From Glebionis coronaria (taxonomy: Eukaryota; Streptophyta; Magnoliopsida; Asterales; Asteraceae), in NCBI GenBank assembly GCA_025667525.1, contig JANFOE010000190.1, positions 746,501 to 810,500 on the forward strand: DNA of 64,000 nucleotides, read 5' to 3'. Made by a program: the position numbers and the translations under genes. Of this stretch, positions 29,916 through 41,981 are shown one piece after another. Each line of letters begins with the position of its first letter. Position 1 is the stretch's first letter. Under the pieces are notes generated by a model. That model was not told the DNA's origin, did not search any database, and was given only the letters and a program-made list of their open reading frames with translations.

Positions 29916-32900
29916 TTTGTCCTCAAAGATCATCTTACTACTCGCTTCTTATTGAGTTAATGCCATGTGGGTATTTCCTCCACATTCGGTCTTTTCTCAC
30001 AAGTGCAATTCATTACAATACGCGAGTTTCATCAAACATAACTACGGGAATAAGATCAGGCTTAACGTTGACTTACTTTCTCTATCCGTGATGTTCACGG
30101 GTTTTTGATGAATGCAACTTTTCGCCGATCTAAGCTTTACTAAGGAGAATTCAGATTTTAACTTGATAGATATTCCATCAAGTTCTATTTACGAAACATA
30201 ATTCACGCAGTTCTTGAAGTCCTAGGGTAGATCCAGCTTATATGCCTTTCAAACCAATCTTTTACATCATCTCAATGGTCCCAAACAACGGGGACTTATA
30301 TCCCATGATTTGTCAGATCATGAATTCATTTTTACAAGTTTAAAAATTGTGGCATAACTTCGCTACCCATTTGGTACTTCAAGATCTACAATTTCACATT
30401 CACATAACCTCTTGCCCACTATCGGCAGTCAATAATCAAATCCTAATTTCAACAATCATTTCAGATCTCGCGGGTCGGGTATTTTGTAAGGTTAGGTTCG
30501 CCATCACAGGAAACCTTAAACCTAAAAGACATGTCCAACTCACAATGGGTGTATGTCGGGTGTCTTCATCTCAACTCCTGCTCACAGATGCTCTAATTTC
30601 TAAATCTTAACAAGATTCGATCTCGATCCTAATACGATGATTATCAATGATAATCTTTCCAAAGGAAAACAATCATACGGTCTATTACCAAAGGTCAATC
30701 ATTCAAACATAAAACAACACTTATATTACTTTGTATCGTTACTTTACCTCGTCCCTTCGATTGGGGTGGTACATAGTACTCTCATCAAGATTCGTTCACA
30801 ATGACTTCTGAGCAAATCTCTAGAAATTCGATGCGAAGCGAGGATCTTGATATATAGATGATCGATACAGGCACACTATGTTTACATAACTCTTTTAAAT
30901 AAAAAGAGTCTATTTCTTCATCAAGATTCTATCATTAACGAGAATGATATTAGCAGATTTGGTCAGTCTGTCGACGATGACCCAAATCGAATCAAATTCA
31001 GATGATGACCTTTGCAATAGCTAGACGTTTACTAATGTATGAGGCGATGTCTGCCTTCATAATTGCCATTAGTACAACTTCTTCAGACAAAGATACTTTT
31101 AGTCATAAATGACATAAATAAAATACTTATACTTACAAATTCCAACATAACTATATCTCACAATCTTCCATATTTAGACAATCACAAGTGGCCTTTAAAA
31201 CATTTAACGTTATTGGCTTCTCAATCTTAATGGTTCGCATTAGCCGCGAACCACTTTTATCATCTATATTATCCTTTTCACAAACATCGTCTATTTTTAT
31301 ATTGTTTGGCAATTTATTTTGCACCTTCATTTTTAAGGAACATGTCCTAACTGGTTCTTTATCTTTTCTACATAATGCGTCGGTATCTATATTCACTTCT
31401 CATGATGATGTAATTATCATGTCCATAATTCGCTCAGATATTCTTTCTATATTATGCGTCGGTAATTATGTTCACCTTTCCTGATGAAATAGATATCATA
31501 ACCGTATTTATTAAAAATTGTTTCTTCATATCTTCTATGTTTCTGTTTCGTCTCGACTATTATTTTTATCTGTTTTACTTAATCCATCTTCTAAAGCGTC
31601 GATAATCATTATAATTAATTAAATAGTTATTTATTAAAATTTTTATGAAACGTAACCGTAAATATTTTTAAATTTCTTAGTTCGACCAATAATAAAATGT
31701 TCAAAATAAATTTGAATTTAATTAACAAGATTTTTGTTGATTTATCGAAAATATTTAATAAAATTCGTAAATGTTCGAAAAACCTTTGTTTATACTTTGG
31801 TCAAAGTTTTCTTAGTTGAAAAAGCGTAAATTATTGTTTCAAATTTCAAGTCATGTTTTAAATGGTTTTACTCAGTCCTTCTTAAGTTATCTTGAGGTAT
31901 ACACAAACATTTACCCCTAAACAGAAGTTTAGTTAAATGGTTTGTGTATAAGGGAATAATCCCTTAAAATCCTTTGTTAAAACATTTGTCAAAACATATG
32001 TGCACTTTCTTTTTGGTAAAAATCCAAAGTCTTAAAAGGGCTCTTAATTTTTGAAGAGTCTATATGCATAAATCTTACCATTATTAATCCAACGGTCATT
32101 TTATGTAAAGGATTAAGTTTTTAATCACATGTTAAATATTTAAGGTATAGGTTTTCATTGTTTAGCCAATTCAGGGCAATTTATAACTAATTATTAACTC
32201 ATTATTATTCGTATTAACAAACAAATAGTCCTTAATGATCGCAAGCATGAATTTATCAAATTACAGCCTACACACGAGATTCACCAAATTTATGAATACT
32301 ACATATTCATTAGTCAATCCAAACGACATCACGTGAAACTCATAATGTTCATTACAAGTAACGGATGTAGTGATTGGAATAGATAATCTTCTTCGCGGAC
32401 GCGAAGTTGATAATAACCATACCGTGGATCAAATTGCTAGAACCTTGTAAATGATCGAACAAATCTTCCATTTCGAGTTATGGATTTCGTTTTCGATTGT
32501 CAATTTACTCAATTCACAGTAATCTATAAATATAAGGAATGATAACACCATAGCTCTTCAGGATGACAGGCTTGGTATAATAAAATCTTTCTCCGACAAC
32601 TCTCTCAGTTGTACGGTAATTCCTTAAATTCAGATGGTGCTCACGTACAGTGCACAAGCCACAAGTGCAGCACCGGAAATATAATCAATGTCAATTTCAA
32701 CTTGCCTAAATGACAAAGGTCTAGGTAATTCATCAACAAATACTTCCTAAGGTTTCAGATAACAGAAACATCTTTTAAAAAATTCATATTAAGTTCTTTC
32801 TAGGTTATAATATCTATGACTAATTCACAACCGTTCACGGTATAATTTCAAGTCTAAATGCTGGATAAAATCATCCATCAAGAATTATTTAGATCACTTT

Positions 32901-35353
32901 TGATAATCAACATCTTATAATTTAGGGGAATTCAATTGGAGTTCCCATTAATTAAGACAATGTCGTCATATCATAATCAATCAATCCATTCTACTGGCAT
33001 TACCAACCTTTCAGTTTTATTGCCGTCGATAAGATGTGAACTTCTCAAAAGACTAATAATAATTCATAATCCTTCACAAATTCAAGGATATATGGAGACA
33101 CAACTACTATTAAAAGAGTAAGGTCAACGCATAATCTCTACGAGAGAATTTCAAATCAGATACAGACGAAAACATTTAATGAATATGAATATATCCCATG
33201 TTTTCATAATTTGAGTACGCATTCGAAAGCTCCTCAGATCGTTACCCAGGTCATTCAAATGAGATCAAATCATAAGAAATGATAGGAACGTCGATACATC
33301 CAGTCGGGTATCAACACTCGGTAATCAGATACTTTTCCTAAGAATCTCACTACGGGAGAATTGGACAAGAAAGAATTGTCAATTGTCAAATAAGACAATT
33401 TCCACAGATGAGTAAATTCGACTCAGAAGAATAGGTGTTGCAGGCACATATGTAGGTGTCCCTAACACTATGTCCTTATTTTTCACTTCTTGCAGATCTC
33501 ATTAAAATTTAATCTTTCACAATCCTCACAGAAAATGTAGTGTTTATTCATTAGTTTTATGGTGACTACTAATCAGTCTTGCATAGTCCATTCCAAATTG
33601 TATGTAGGCGCGCAACTATATACAATTTCAAGATTAACGATGCAATACTCAGTTCGTCAAAATTTTATCATCATGTTTATAATAAAAACATTTTCATGCT
33701 TAATTCTTAAATAAGAATCAAGTATAAATTTACAAAGATTTTCTTTATTATGAAAACAATTAAGTTTTCCAAAGCATCTCTTACACAACTTCATTTTGAT
33801 ATTAATCACTTATAAATCTTACTTTGAATAATCCTTATTGTGATGAAAATTAAATTTTCTCAAAGGATACCGTTTTAACTTTATAAAAACAATGTGTGAT
33901 CTACAAAGGAGTGATGAAGAGTTGTTCACCAAGAGCTTAACTACAATATGATAGGAAATGAGCTTTAACCAAATAATCATGAGGTTCATGATCTCGATGG
34001 TACTCAGAAAAGAATAATTCACAACGTAACTCAATTCAAGATGAGTACTTGTTCAATGGTTGCCTTACTAATGCGAGCATTAGGAAGAAGCAAGAAAAGA
34101 TAGAGAACATCGATACATGTAGGATTTAGCAATCAAAGGTAGTCTTTCCATTAATCACAAACAAGTCAAAATTGTACCGTAACATATTACGTGTCACTAT
34201 GTCATACAATTCTCAGAACTCATCCTACCAACTGATATCTCAGTTAAGTTAGGGATTTTTAAAAGATACCACAATGAATACTAATCTACAAGAGTCATCA
34301 GGTGTTCCACATGTCCCAGAAGATCCATCGGTCTCAATTCAGAAGAAGATTTCTTCAATTTATTTATTGGACACTGGGCATCCTTGTTAGTGGACAATGG
34401 CCTAGGAACAACCCTTAACACAAACTAACAATAAATCAAAACCTTATAATTCAATCCCAAAACTTAACGACTTCTATTAACAATCTCATATTTCATATGG
34501 GTTAAATTTTACTTCATTCAAGTTTCAATCAATTTTATACTCAATTCGATATCCTACTTCATTATCCAATACTTACAACCTTATTCTTCGGCCTTGTAAA
34601 GGAAATACGATCTCAAAATGAATCTATACTTAATTTCCAATCCTATTAGCTCTTACAACAACAATTATCAAATGAGTCACTAGTGTGAAATGACTTGATC
34701 ATTCAACTAGACTTCTCGGAAAGGTATTAGTGGCATGAGGCTTTTGGGTAATGGTTCCAATCACAGCCTCAAGTGCAACATTCACCCTTTCGATTTCAAT
34801 TTAAGGATTGGATGACAACGAATCAGATGACATCTTTCTAGGTGATAACGTTTTGTCAAACTCCACTCTATAAGGAAAGATCGTCATGACATCGATATCA
34901 GTCTTAATCTCGCCAGTTGTTTTTCAATATCACAATCAACTAATATCTACATTTCTACGAATATCAACCATTTGTTGGGATCATAAATATCCACAACTTG
35001 GTTTAGATCTAGGTTAGCTAGAATTCCTACGAGAATAGCTTCGATTAATTTACTAGGGGATTTAGGGTTTCTTGTGACAATCGACGTCGTATAAATACCT
35101 CGTATAAAAATCAAAATAATCATCAAACAATCATGTAATAAAATTACATCATATATATATATATAATCCAAGTTATATATATATTAAAATAACACTTCTC
35201 AGTCTTGGCCTTGTTGGTAACTCGGGAATTCTTCGGCACCGTTATAGTCAAAAGATTTTTAGACATTTTTAGAAAAATGTTTATAGTTAAAAGATTTTGA
35301 AATGTTTTATTCAAAACCTTGGTTTTAAAAATCTTTCGTTCTCTATAACGAGA
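29894..35353 (-). pseudogene. Decayed gypsy gag-pol of D2
   Basis: No long frame survives. In minus-strand order, fragments of pol can be read: an RT N-terminal scrap at 32550-32641 (APSEFKELP, then in another frame QLRELSEKDFIIPS), an RT scrap at 32382-32432 (YGYYQLRVREED), an integrase zinc-region scrap at 30999-31060 (ADIASYISKRLAIAKV, with the usual cysteines lost) and an integrase core scrap at 30910-30994 (DSIWVIVDRLTKSA, with the first catalytic Asp). The order RT then integrase is that of Ty3/gypsy. No protease or gag was recognised; 33,000-35,353 holds only short frames. This decay is far deeper than the LTR difference suggests. Confidence 0.7.
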
Positions 35354-35365
35354 GCTCTGGTACCA
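35354..35365 (-). other. Primer binding site of D2 (tRNA-iMet type)
   Basis: On the minus strand TGGTACCAGAGC, one base from the consensus TGGTATCAGAGC, three bases from the 5' LTR. Confidence 0.8.
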
Positions 35366-35368
35366 AAC

Positions 35369-38300
35369 TGTAACACCCCTAAATTTGTACAACTCAATAT
35401 AGCGGAAGACTAGTTGGTGTTACGGGATAGCACATTACTCACATCATAGACAACGCATAAAACCGCGTCGTTTATTAATAAAGCATTTCCATTCATAAAT
35501 ATCAAAGTTACATCGATCCTAAGTCATTACATTTCATATAAAGTTTTACAGAATATTTGAATGGAAAATATTGTTTAAGTGCGGGCCATGAATTCTTGTC
35601 GTCTTCCCGAGAATTACCTTCAAGTACCTGAGATAAAACATGTTAAAAGAAAAGGTCAGCGATAACGCCGAGTGAATTCATAGAGTTTAATAAAATCCAT
35701 CAATCTAATATCAGTATAAAATTATTACTGAAAATCATTTTGTACAAATCATTTTAATAGGCCATAAAATAGCCAAAGTCATTTTATACAAATCCTTATC
35801 GAAAATCATAATATAGGCATTTGCCTTAAAAATCATTATACGAATCATTGTCGTTAAAAACACCATACAATACGTTTTGCAATGTTTTATAGATTAAATA
35901 AAACCGTTATATGAATATGGTTATAAAAAAACCTTAAAAATCATTATACGAGCCAATGTCGTAAAAACGTCATACAATACGTCTTACGACGTTGTATGAA
36001 AATAAAAACCGTTATATGAGTATGGTTATGAAAACCAAAACACAAACATAATATCAAATAGTATGACCCCGTATTGCTAGTCAGGCAATACTTCGTAATT
36101 CGATGCGTCTAATAGTATTTCGTTAGTTTTGGATTATTATAAGCCGCATGACATTGTTACCTTACTAAACCAAAACGGGTAGCTAACCCGATACCAATTT
36201 TGCCCATCTAAAGTAGTGTGTCGTCACAAAGGTCACGCTATGGAAATCTTCTCATACATAAATTCGCTTACCAATCAATGTGGCACGACGGGGATCAACC
36301 GTCAAGGCGCGAACTGGGGTGATCGTCCCCAAATAGTACTATTAAATTAATAAGCGTCTACCAAATCCCGGTAGTTCACAATTCATGCTAATGGGACTTT
36401 TAGTGACATAACCAATAATCCATTTTATTTCATCTATCGGGTCCATTAATCATTTATCGGGTCATACAATCGGGTCATTCAATCATTCGGGTCCAAAATC
36501 AATAAACAAACAATCGGGACAAATGGTGTCCTATTTTATAAAAACTAACATGTTATCTCCCTCGCGGGTTTATAAAACATTTATAAAAACATTTAAAAGA
36601 GTGCGAGGCTATGAACTCACGTTGATGTGGGAAGGCGGGTTATCGGTAATTCGGACGTACGGTACGTGCTTCAATCATGGAAACCTAGACAAATAATACT
36701 CGGTCTTAGACGTTTGTCCAATGACTTTATAAAGATAACAATTATGTATACATATGATGATTATATATATATGATGATCAAGTGGGTTTACATATTCTCG
36801 TTTACTCATTTTTGTGTTATATGTCGATAACTTTTATACTAGTTGTCTCGTTTTACCTATTTACGTGTTTTAGGTCCAATAAGCCTATTATAAGTTCTTT
36901 AACTTGTTTTAATCCATTTCATACTTATATTATCAGTATCTATACTTTCCATGTTGGGCCCAAATGGGTTAAGCCCAATAATAAGTTTATAAGTGTTTTA
37001 GTCCATTTTTGTTGTATTATTAGTCCAATAATGTTAATTTAGTCCGTTAACGTCCGTATGTCCTATAGTTCGGGTCTTATCGGTTTTTACTTGTTATACA
37101 TGTTTATATATCAGTATATTAGTTTTATAAAGATTACATTAGACGGGTTTGGTCGTCTAAGTTTTATTTGGCGAAAAACGTTAATTTTACGGCAATAGCC
37201 GAAAAAGTCGTAAAAACAATGTTTATAGTTTTATAACTTATAAGTATTATTTCACTACCATTTATATAAGTTATTCATTCATTTACCCTTTTACATATTT
37301 ATATAGATAAGTTTTATAAGTTGGTGGGTTTTCATTTATATTTTATACTATTAAATTTTGAGTGCTTATATAATAGTATTATTCTTTAATTTCCAAAAAT
37401 CTGATTTTTATCTTCACCTTCACCAAAACTGCCATATCTTGAGTTCTATATGGAGATAGAAGCTCAAATATTTATCACATAAACTACATGATATGTGCTA
37501 CATTTAACTCTTCTATAGATACTGTTGAATCATCTTCTAAATATTTTCTAAAAATCGTCCAAAACAGTAACATCAGATTTATACCCTAAACTTGTTTTGA
37601 TCATATCTCACTCATTACAATGATTCCATTGCATGGCCAACTCTCACATGTGTACAAGACCCATAGCTTACTTTAAATCCATTCTACATCATCATTTTAT
37701 CAGTTTACCATATGGTTCTTTACTGTTTTATACAGCCATCAAATTTAACCAAGATTTTAACCTTGTTTCTTATGGTTTTTCACCTTTTTAATCATGTTTA
37801 TCAACAACAAATCCACACATAACATTTTTATCATCATATAATCATCATATACATATACAATAGGAAATAAAATACATGTTTACATAATCAAATTAACAAG
37901 AAGATGAGGAGGACAATCTTTATACCACCATGATGATGTAGGTTGATCAAAACATGGATTTTTGATGGAGAAACTTGTGATGCACCAAGACCATCTTCAT
38001 GACCACCAATCTTCCTAATCTCCTTGTGGAAAATCAGCCCCAAGACACCATGAATACTCCTCCATGGATGTTATAATCACCACCATTCAAGAGAGCTTCA
38101 AGAGGGCTTCAACATATGTGTAAATAACATGAGAATTTGTGGTTGATTTTGATCAAATGAGGGTGTTGTTTGTGAATATGGGACGGCCAAGAATGGGGAT
38201 TAGAGAGGATTTGTGTGGTATTGCATGTGTGAAAGTGGTGCAAATGGTTTTGCTTGTGGGTTTTGAGGTAAGCTTGGCTTAATAGTTAAGCTAAGGACAT

Positions 38301-38906
38301 GTGTTAGGCTTCCTTGGGAAGCTTTTGACACATAAGGGAAGTAGTGGCTTGTTAAGGCCGGTTTGAGTGGGGGTGGGACAAGTGTCCCACTTGTCTCATC
38401 CCCATTTATTTACGGGTACTCCTCGATTCTAGTTTTCTCGATTTGCGTGCCCTCGGGTCGTTTTACGAAAAACGTTTTTATAAATTATGAATCAACGGCA
38501 CAAAACGAATCTAATAAAAATTGTCTCATCAAAAACGGAGTTCGAAAACGTAAATACGTAATCCTAAGGTTTCCGGTTTAGTCGTAAAGGACGTTAAAAT
38601 AAAATCGTAAGTCTTAATCTCTTCTCGTAAATTTGTGAGTTTATGAACCAACACAAATTTAAAACTCCGAAATACTATTCACGGATAAATTTATTTTCTG
38701 AAATGTCGGACTGTCACCAAAGACGGTGTATGTAAACGTAAGCACGTAACGTTGAATCCTCCGGTTTAGACGTAGTCGATGCTACTTCAAGACGTAAATC
38801 CAAATTTCTTCCCAAAAATAAGTGAGTTCATATTGTAACATTAAAATAATGTTTTCAAATAAATATTGAGAATAAAATATTGACCATAAATTGACGGATT
38901 GTCACA
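35369..38906 (-). repeat. 5' LTR of D2 (right copy)
   Basis: 3538 bp. Differs from the left copy by scattered substitutions and small indels, including a 7-bp deletion near 36412. Hairpin unit 1 (35863-35892) carries three changes that weaken it; unit 2 is unchanged. Confidence 0.9.
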
Positions 38907-38911
38907 GTTTT
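38907..38911. repeat. Target site duplication of D2, right
   Basis: GTTTT, matching 26343-26347. Confidence 0.85.
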
Positions 38912-39527
38912 ACCTTGGAGTAACAAGGGATTTTATAAGGTAACTTCGTTGTTAAGAGTTTTGGTTAGCAAGGGACACTAGAGGACTGTTATGTCTATCT
39001 TGCATAAGCAAGTGTGCATATCTGGACAGTGCTTGCCGCCCTATAATAATTATCAACTTTTTGGTTATCTTCCCTAGGATAAATTACTTTGTTAAGGTCA
39101 TTTTTCATTTTTATAAAATTTTATTTTTGGACGCTGAGAAGTATTTTTCCAAGCGTTGTTGTGACCAATTTAGACGCTGACATGGCTTTCGCAAACGTTG
39201 ACAAGAATATAGCCGTTGGGCGTTGATGGGTTATTTTTTACCGTTGACACTCAATGGGACCTACCAAGTTGTTACTTTTTGACATATTTTTAGGCCGTAA
39301 TTTTGGGAGCAGATAACTCTCATTTAATGCATGAGATAAACTTATTCTTTTTTAATATTTTCATGATTGCATTTTGAAAATACTTGCCTATTTTTTGGGC
39401 CAATCACATGCATTTTCTTCTCCTATATATTTGGCTCCTATTTTAAACAGGGTACCTATTATTCTTGTCTAACACAATTTTCTCTTATCAACTTCATCTT
39501 TATCAATCATTCAAACAGCTTTCAACA
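38912..39527 (+). other. Element D spacer before the 3' ORF
   Basis: Noncoding. Six variants of the CG(T/C)TGACA motif lie at 39130-39250. A TATA-like TATATATTTGG at about 39424 precedes the ORF by about 100 bp and could be a subgenomic promoter, which is speculative. Confidence 0.6.
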
Positions 39528-40432
39528 ATGGCACCAAAATTCAAACCAAGTGATTTGGAATTAGGATTCAGAAGTCAACACAACATGATCACGTATCTTG
39601 AAGCTGATGATACTCTGTTTCCCCAATACACACAAATGGTGGCGTATTTGAATGCATCCCCTTTTAGGTATGCTCTTTCTCATGCACCACTCATTCCTGT
39701 CACACATATTAAACAGTTTTGGAACAATGTCAGTTCTTCAACAGTTAATAGAGTGACTACATTATCTTCTACTATTCATGGGCGCACATGGGTGGTTACT
39801 GAAGCTTTGGTACGCCAAGCTTTGCATCTTGATGATGCTGATGGTATAACCACCCTCCCCATTAGTGAAATAGAACAAGGACTAAGGGCTTTGGGTTATC
39901 CTTTTCCTGCTGAAGGAACTATAAATAAATATCATAAACAGGAGTTTCCCCCAGCCTGGAAGTACCTAATACATGTCCTCTTGCAATGTTTGAGTCCCAA
40001 GTGTACTGCACACAATGAGATCAATAGATCTATTGCAAGTGCTATTGTGTGCATTTCTACTGGGCAATAGTTTAATTATTCCAAAACGATTTTTGAGGGC
40101 ATGTGTAAAAATAAAGGGAACAAAATGACTTTACCTTTTCCCAGATTTTTACAAATGGTTTTTAATGTCTAAGGTTACTGCACAAGGGATCATGCTGATT
40201 TTTATGAGATCCCTGTGCAAAAGAAAGAAATTTTTATGAAGATGAACTCACCCCCACATCGTTACCTACCCCTCACCCCTGCTATGATTGCTGTCATTGA
40301 AGCCGCACAACCCCAACCAGACCCCCAACCCCAAATTGACCCAATACCTGAACCTTTACCTTCACCATAACATATGAAAATTGACCAAGAACCCTTCGAC
40401 GCTGACACATTAAATGTTGGCGTTGATGTGCC
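39528..40432 (+). pseudogene. Element D extra 3' ORF (env position), first part
   Basis: Starts at an ATG in an AACAATGGC context. The frame is open to TAG at 40068 and then continues with further stops (for example near 40170) to the D3 insertion point. It resembles, from memory, a protein predicted in the same place of many Asteraceae copia elements: an N-terminal block with HNMITYLE, an IKQFW motif, and LVRQALHLDDADG. Its position between pol and 3' LTR is that of the Sirevirus env-like ORF, but I see no signal peptide or clear membrane segment here, so an envelope role is not supported. Its end carries motif copies (NVGVDV). Confidence 0.7.
40428..40432. repeat. Target site duplication of D3, left
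   Basis: GTGCC, matching 51321-51325. Confidence 0.9.
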
Positions 40433-41981
40433 TGATACGAGCGTTTTGTAAGGGTTCAAGATTAATCTCGGAATCTCCTCGAATTGATCACAACTCTAGG
40501 TGGAATGATTGTTCTTGGTGACAAAAAGGGGTTTTGGTTTTCTACTCTAATAAAAATGTAAATAAATGCAATAAATAAGGATTAGAACAGAAACAGTTAA
40601 TGAATTAACACAAAATTAGGATTAAAGTTAATCAGTGAAATAATGAAACTAATAAAAGATCCTTACTGAAAATCAGTTCTATTCAGAATAATAGACCATG
40701 CAGAATAATGGTGATGCGGAATGGTGGACCATGCGGAATAACAGAACTACTCGGAATACCAGGCTATTCGAAAAAAGAAACCCTATGCGGAAAAAGAAGC
40801 CCTATTCGGAATGAATGACTATGCTAAATAAAGGGTTACTCGGAATAAACAAAGCTTATGTGAAATAACAACTACTCGGAATATCAAAGACCATTCAGAA
40901 TAACCAGCAAAATTCAAGCTATGCGGAATGTAGATGTCTATGCGGAATATAGATGTCTATGCGGAATAATCGAAATATTTCGAGTAAGGAATAAATTAAG
41001 AGGGCTACCCGGAACATATAAAATTCCGAATAATTGATAAAATAAACAGGCTATTCGGAATGTTAGAACATTCCGAGTAAGGGACAAATCAGATGAACAA
41101 TTCGGAATAATGCTGGGATGAAGAACAGAAACAGTAGAAAAACAGGGGAAGCGAATTTAAACCCAATCGGACCAAATAAACAGAAACGTTTTAACCAAAT
41201 TAACCTATAATCATCTATTAACCATAAAGATCAAATCCCAATCACAAAAACACAAAATCAATCACTTTTAGAAGATCAAAATCAATCAAACAAGAGCTTA
41301 AGAACTTTGTATAAAAAGATGATGATGAACAAGATTAATGAAAAGATTAAATAAAAACTTGTATTGATGATTAAGATTCAGTAAACAAAGGGAAAAGATC
41401 AAACTTACAAGATTAAAAAAAAGAAATCAAAGAAGATGAAAACCACTCCTTAAGGGAGATGGTTTCCTACGAACTAGGAAAAGTGTAACTGAAAGAAAAA
41501 CTAGGTGCCAAAAATTGTGAGGGTGATTCCCTTATATAGGCTAAGTGGTTGGTTGGTGAGTGGGCTTTCTCCCTTTCTTCTTCTTCTCGTCTTTTCAGAA
41601 AAGTTGACGTTTTCGATTCTGCTTCAGGATCTGTCGACGATTAAATTCAACTCGTCTTTTAATTTCTTCGTTTAATAGACTTGAGTTTCTTCGACATTTG
41701 TAAATCTTCCATCTTTGGTCCTTTTCTTCAATAAATCTTCAAATAGGCCCATTGACTTCAAATCTTTTGCATCTCTTGGACAATAGACTTCGTCTTTAGT
41801 CTTTTTCCTTGATAAAACCCGTGCAATCCCATGTTTTCTTCAATAGTCATCCGGTTTACTCTAAAAACACAATAAACACAAAAACCACACATAATTCCAA
41901 ACAAATGATATTAAACACGCGTTTTGGTCTTGTTTTAGTAAGATTTAGGTGGTAAAAGGATGGGTGTTTTCACACCTATCA
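40433..41981 (-). repeat. 3' LTR of D3 (left copy)
   Basis: 1549 bp. A TATA-like TATATAAGG on the minus strand lies at about 41531-41539. From about 40680 to 41110 it carries some twenty copies of CGGAAT. Confidence 0.92.
40680..41110. repeat. CGGAAT-rich array in D3 LTR
   Basis: About twenty copies of (G/T)CGGAAT(A/G), often AT(G)CGGAATA or TTCGGAATA, at irregular 12-25 bp spacing. The right LTR has the same array at 50020-50450. Confidence 0.8.

Larger units (their letters stand above)
26348..38906 (-). mobile_element. Element D2: Tekay/Del-like gypsy element with dead pol
   Basis: LTRs of 3546 and 3538 bp, beginning TGTGACAATCC and ending GGTGTTACA on the minus strand, flank 5.5 kb. An iMet-type primer binding site sits at the right (5') LTR and a purine tract at the left. 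Target duplication GTTTT is intact. Long LTRs, an iMet site and the TGTGAC start fit the Tekay/Del chromovirus clade. The internal region retains only scraps of RT and integrase, although the LTRs differ by only about 1-1.5%. Confidence 0.85.

Noticed and set aside
35144..35392. An 82-codon ORF at the start of the D2 internal region as gag
   Set aside because: It begins inside the LTR and primer site, ends quickly and has no gag motif. It may be a relic, but I cannot support it.
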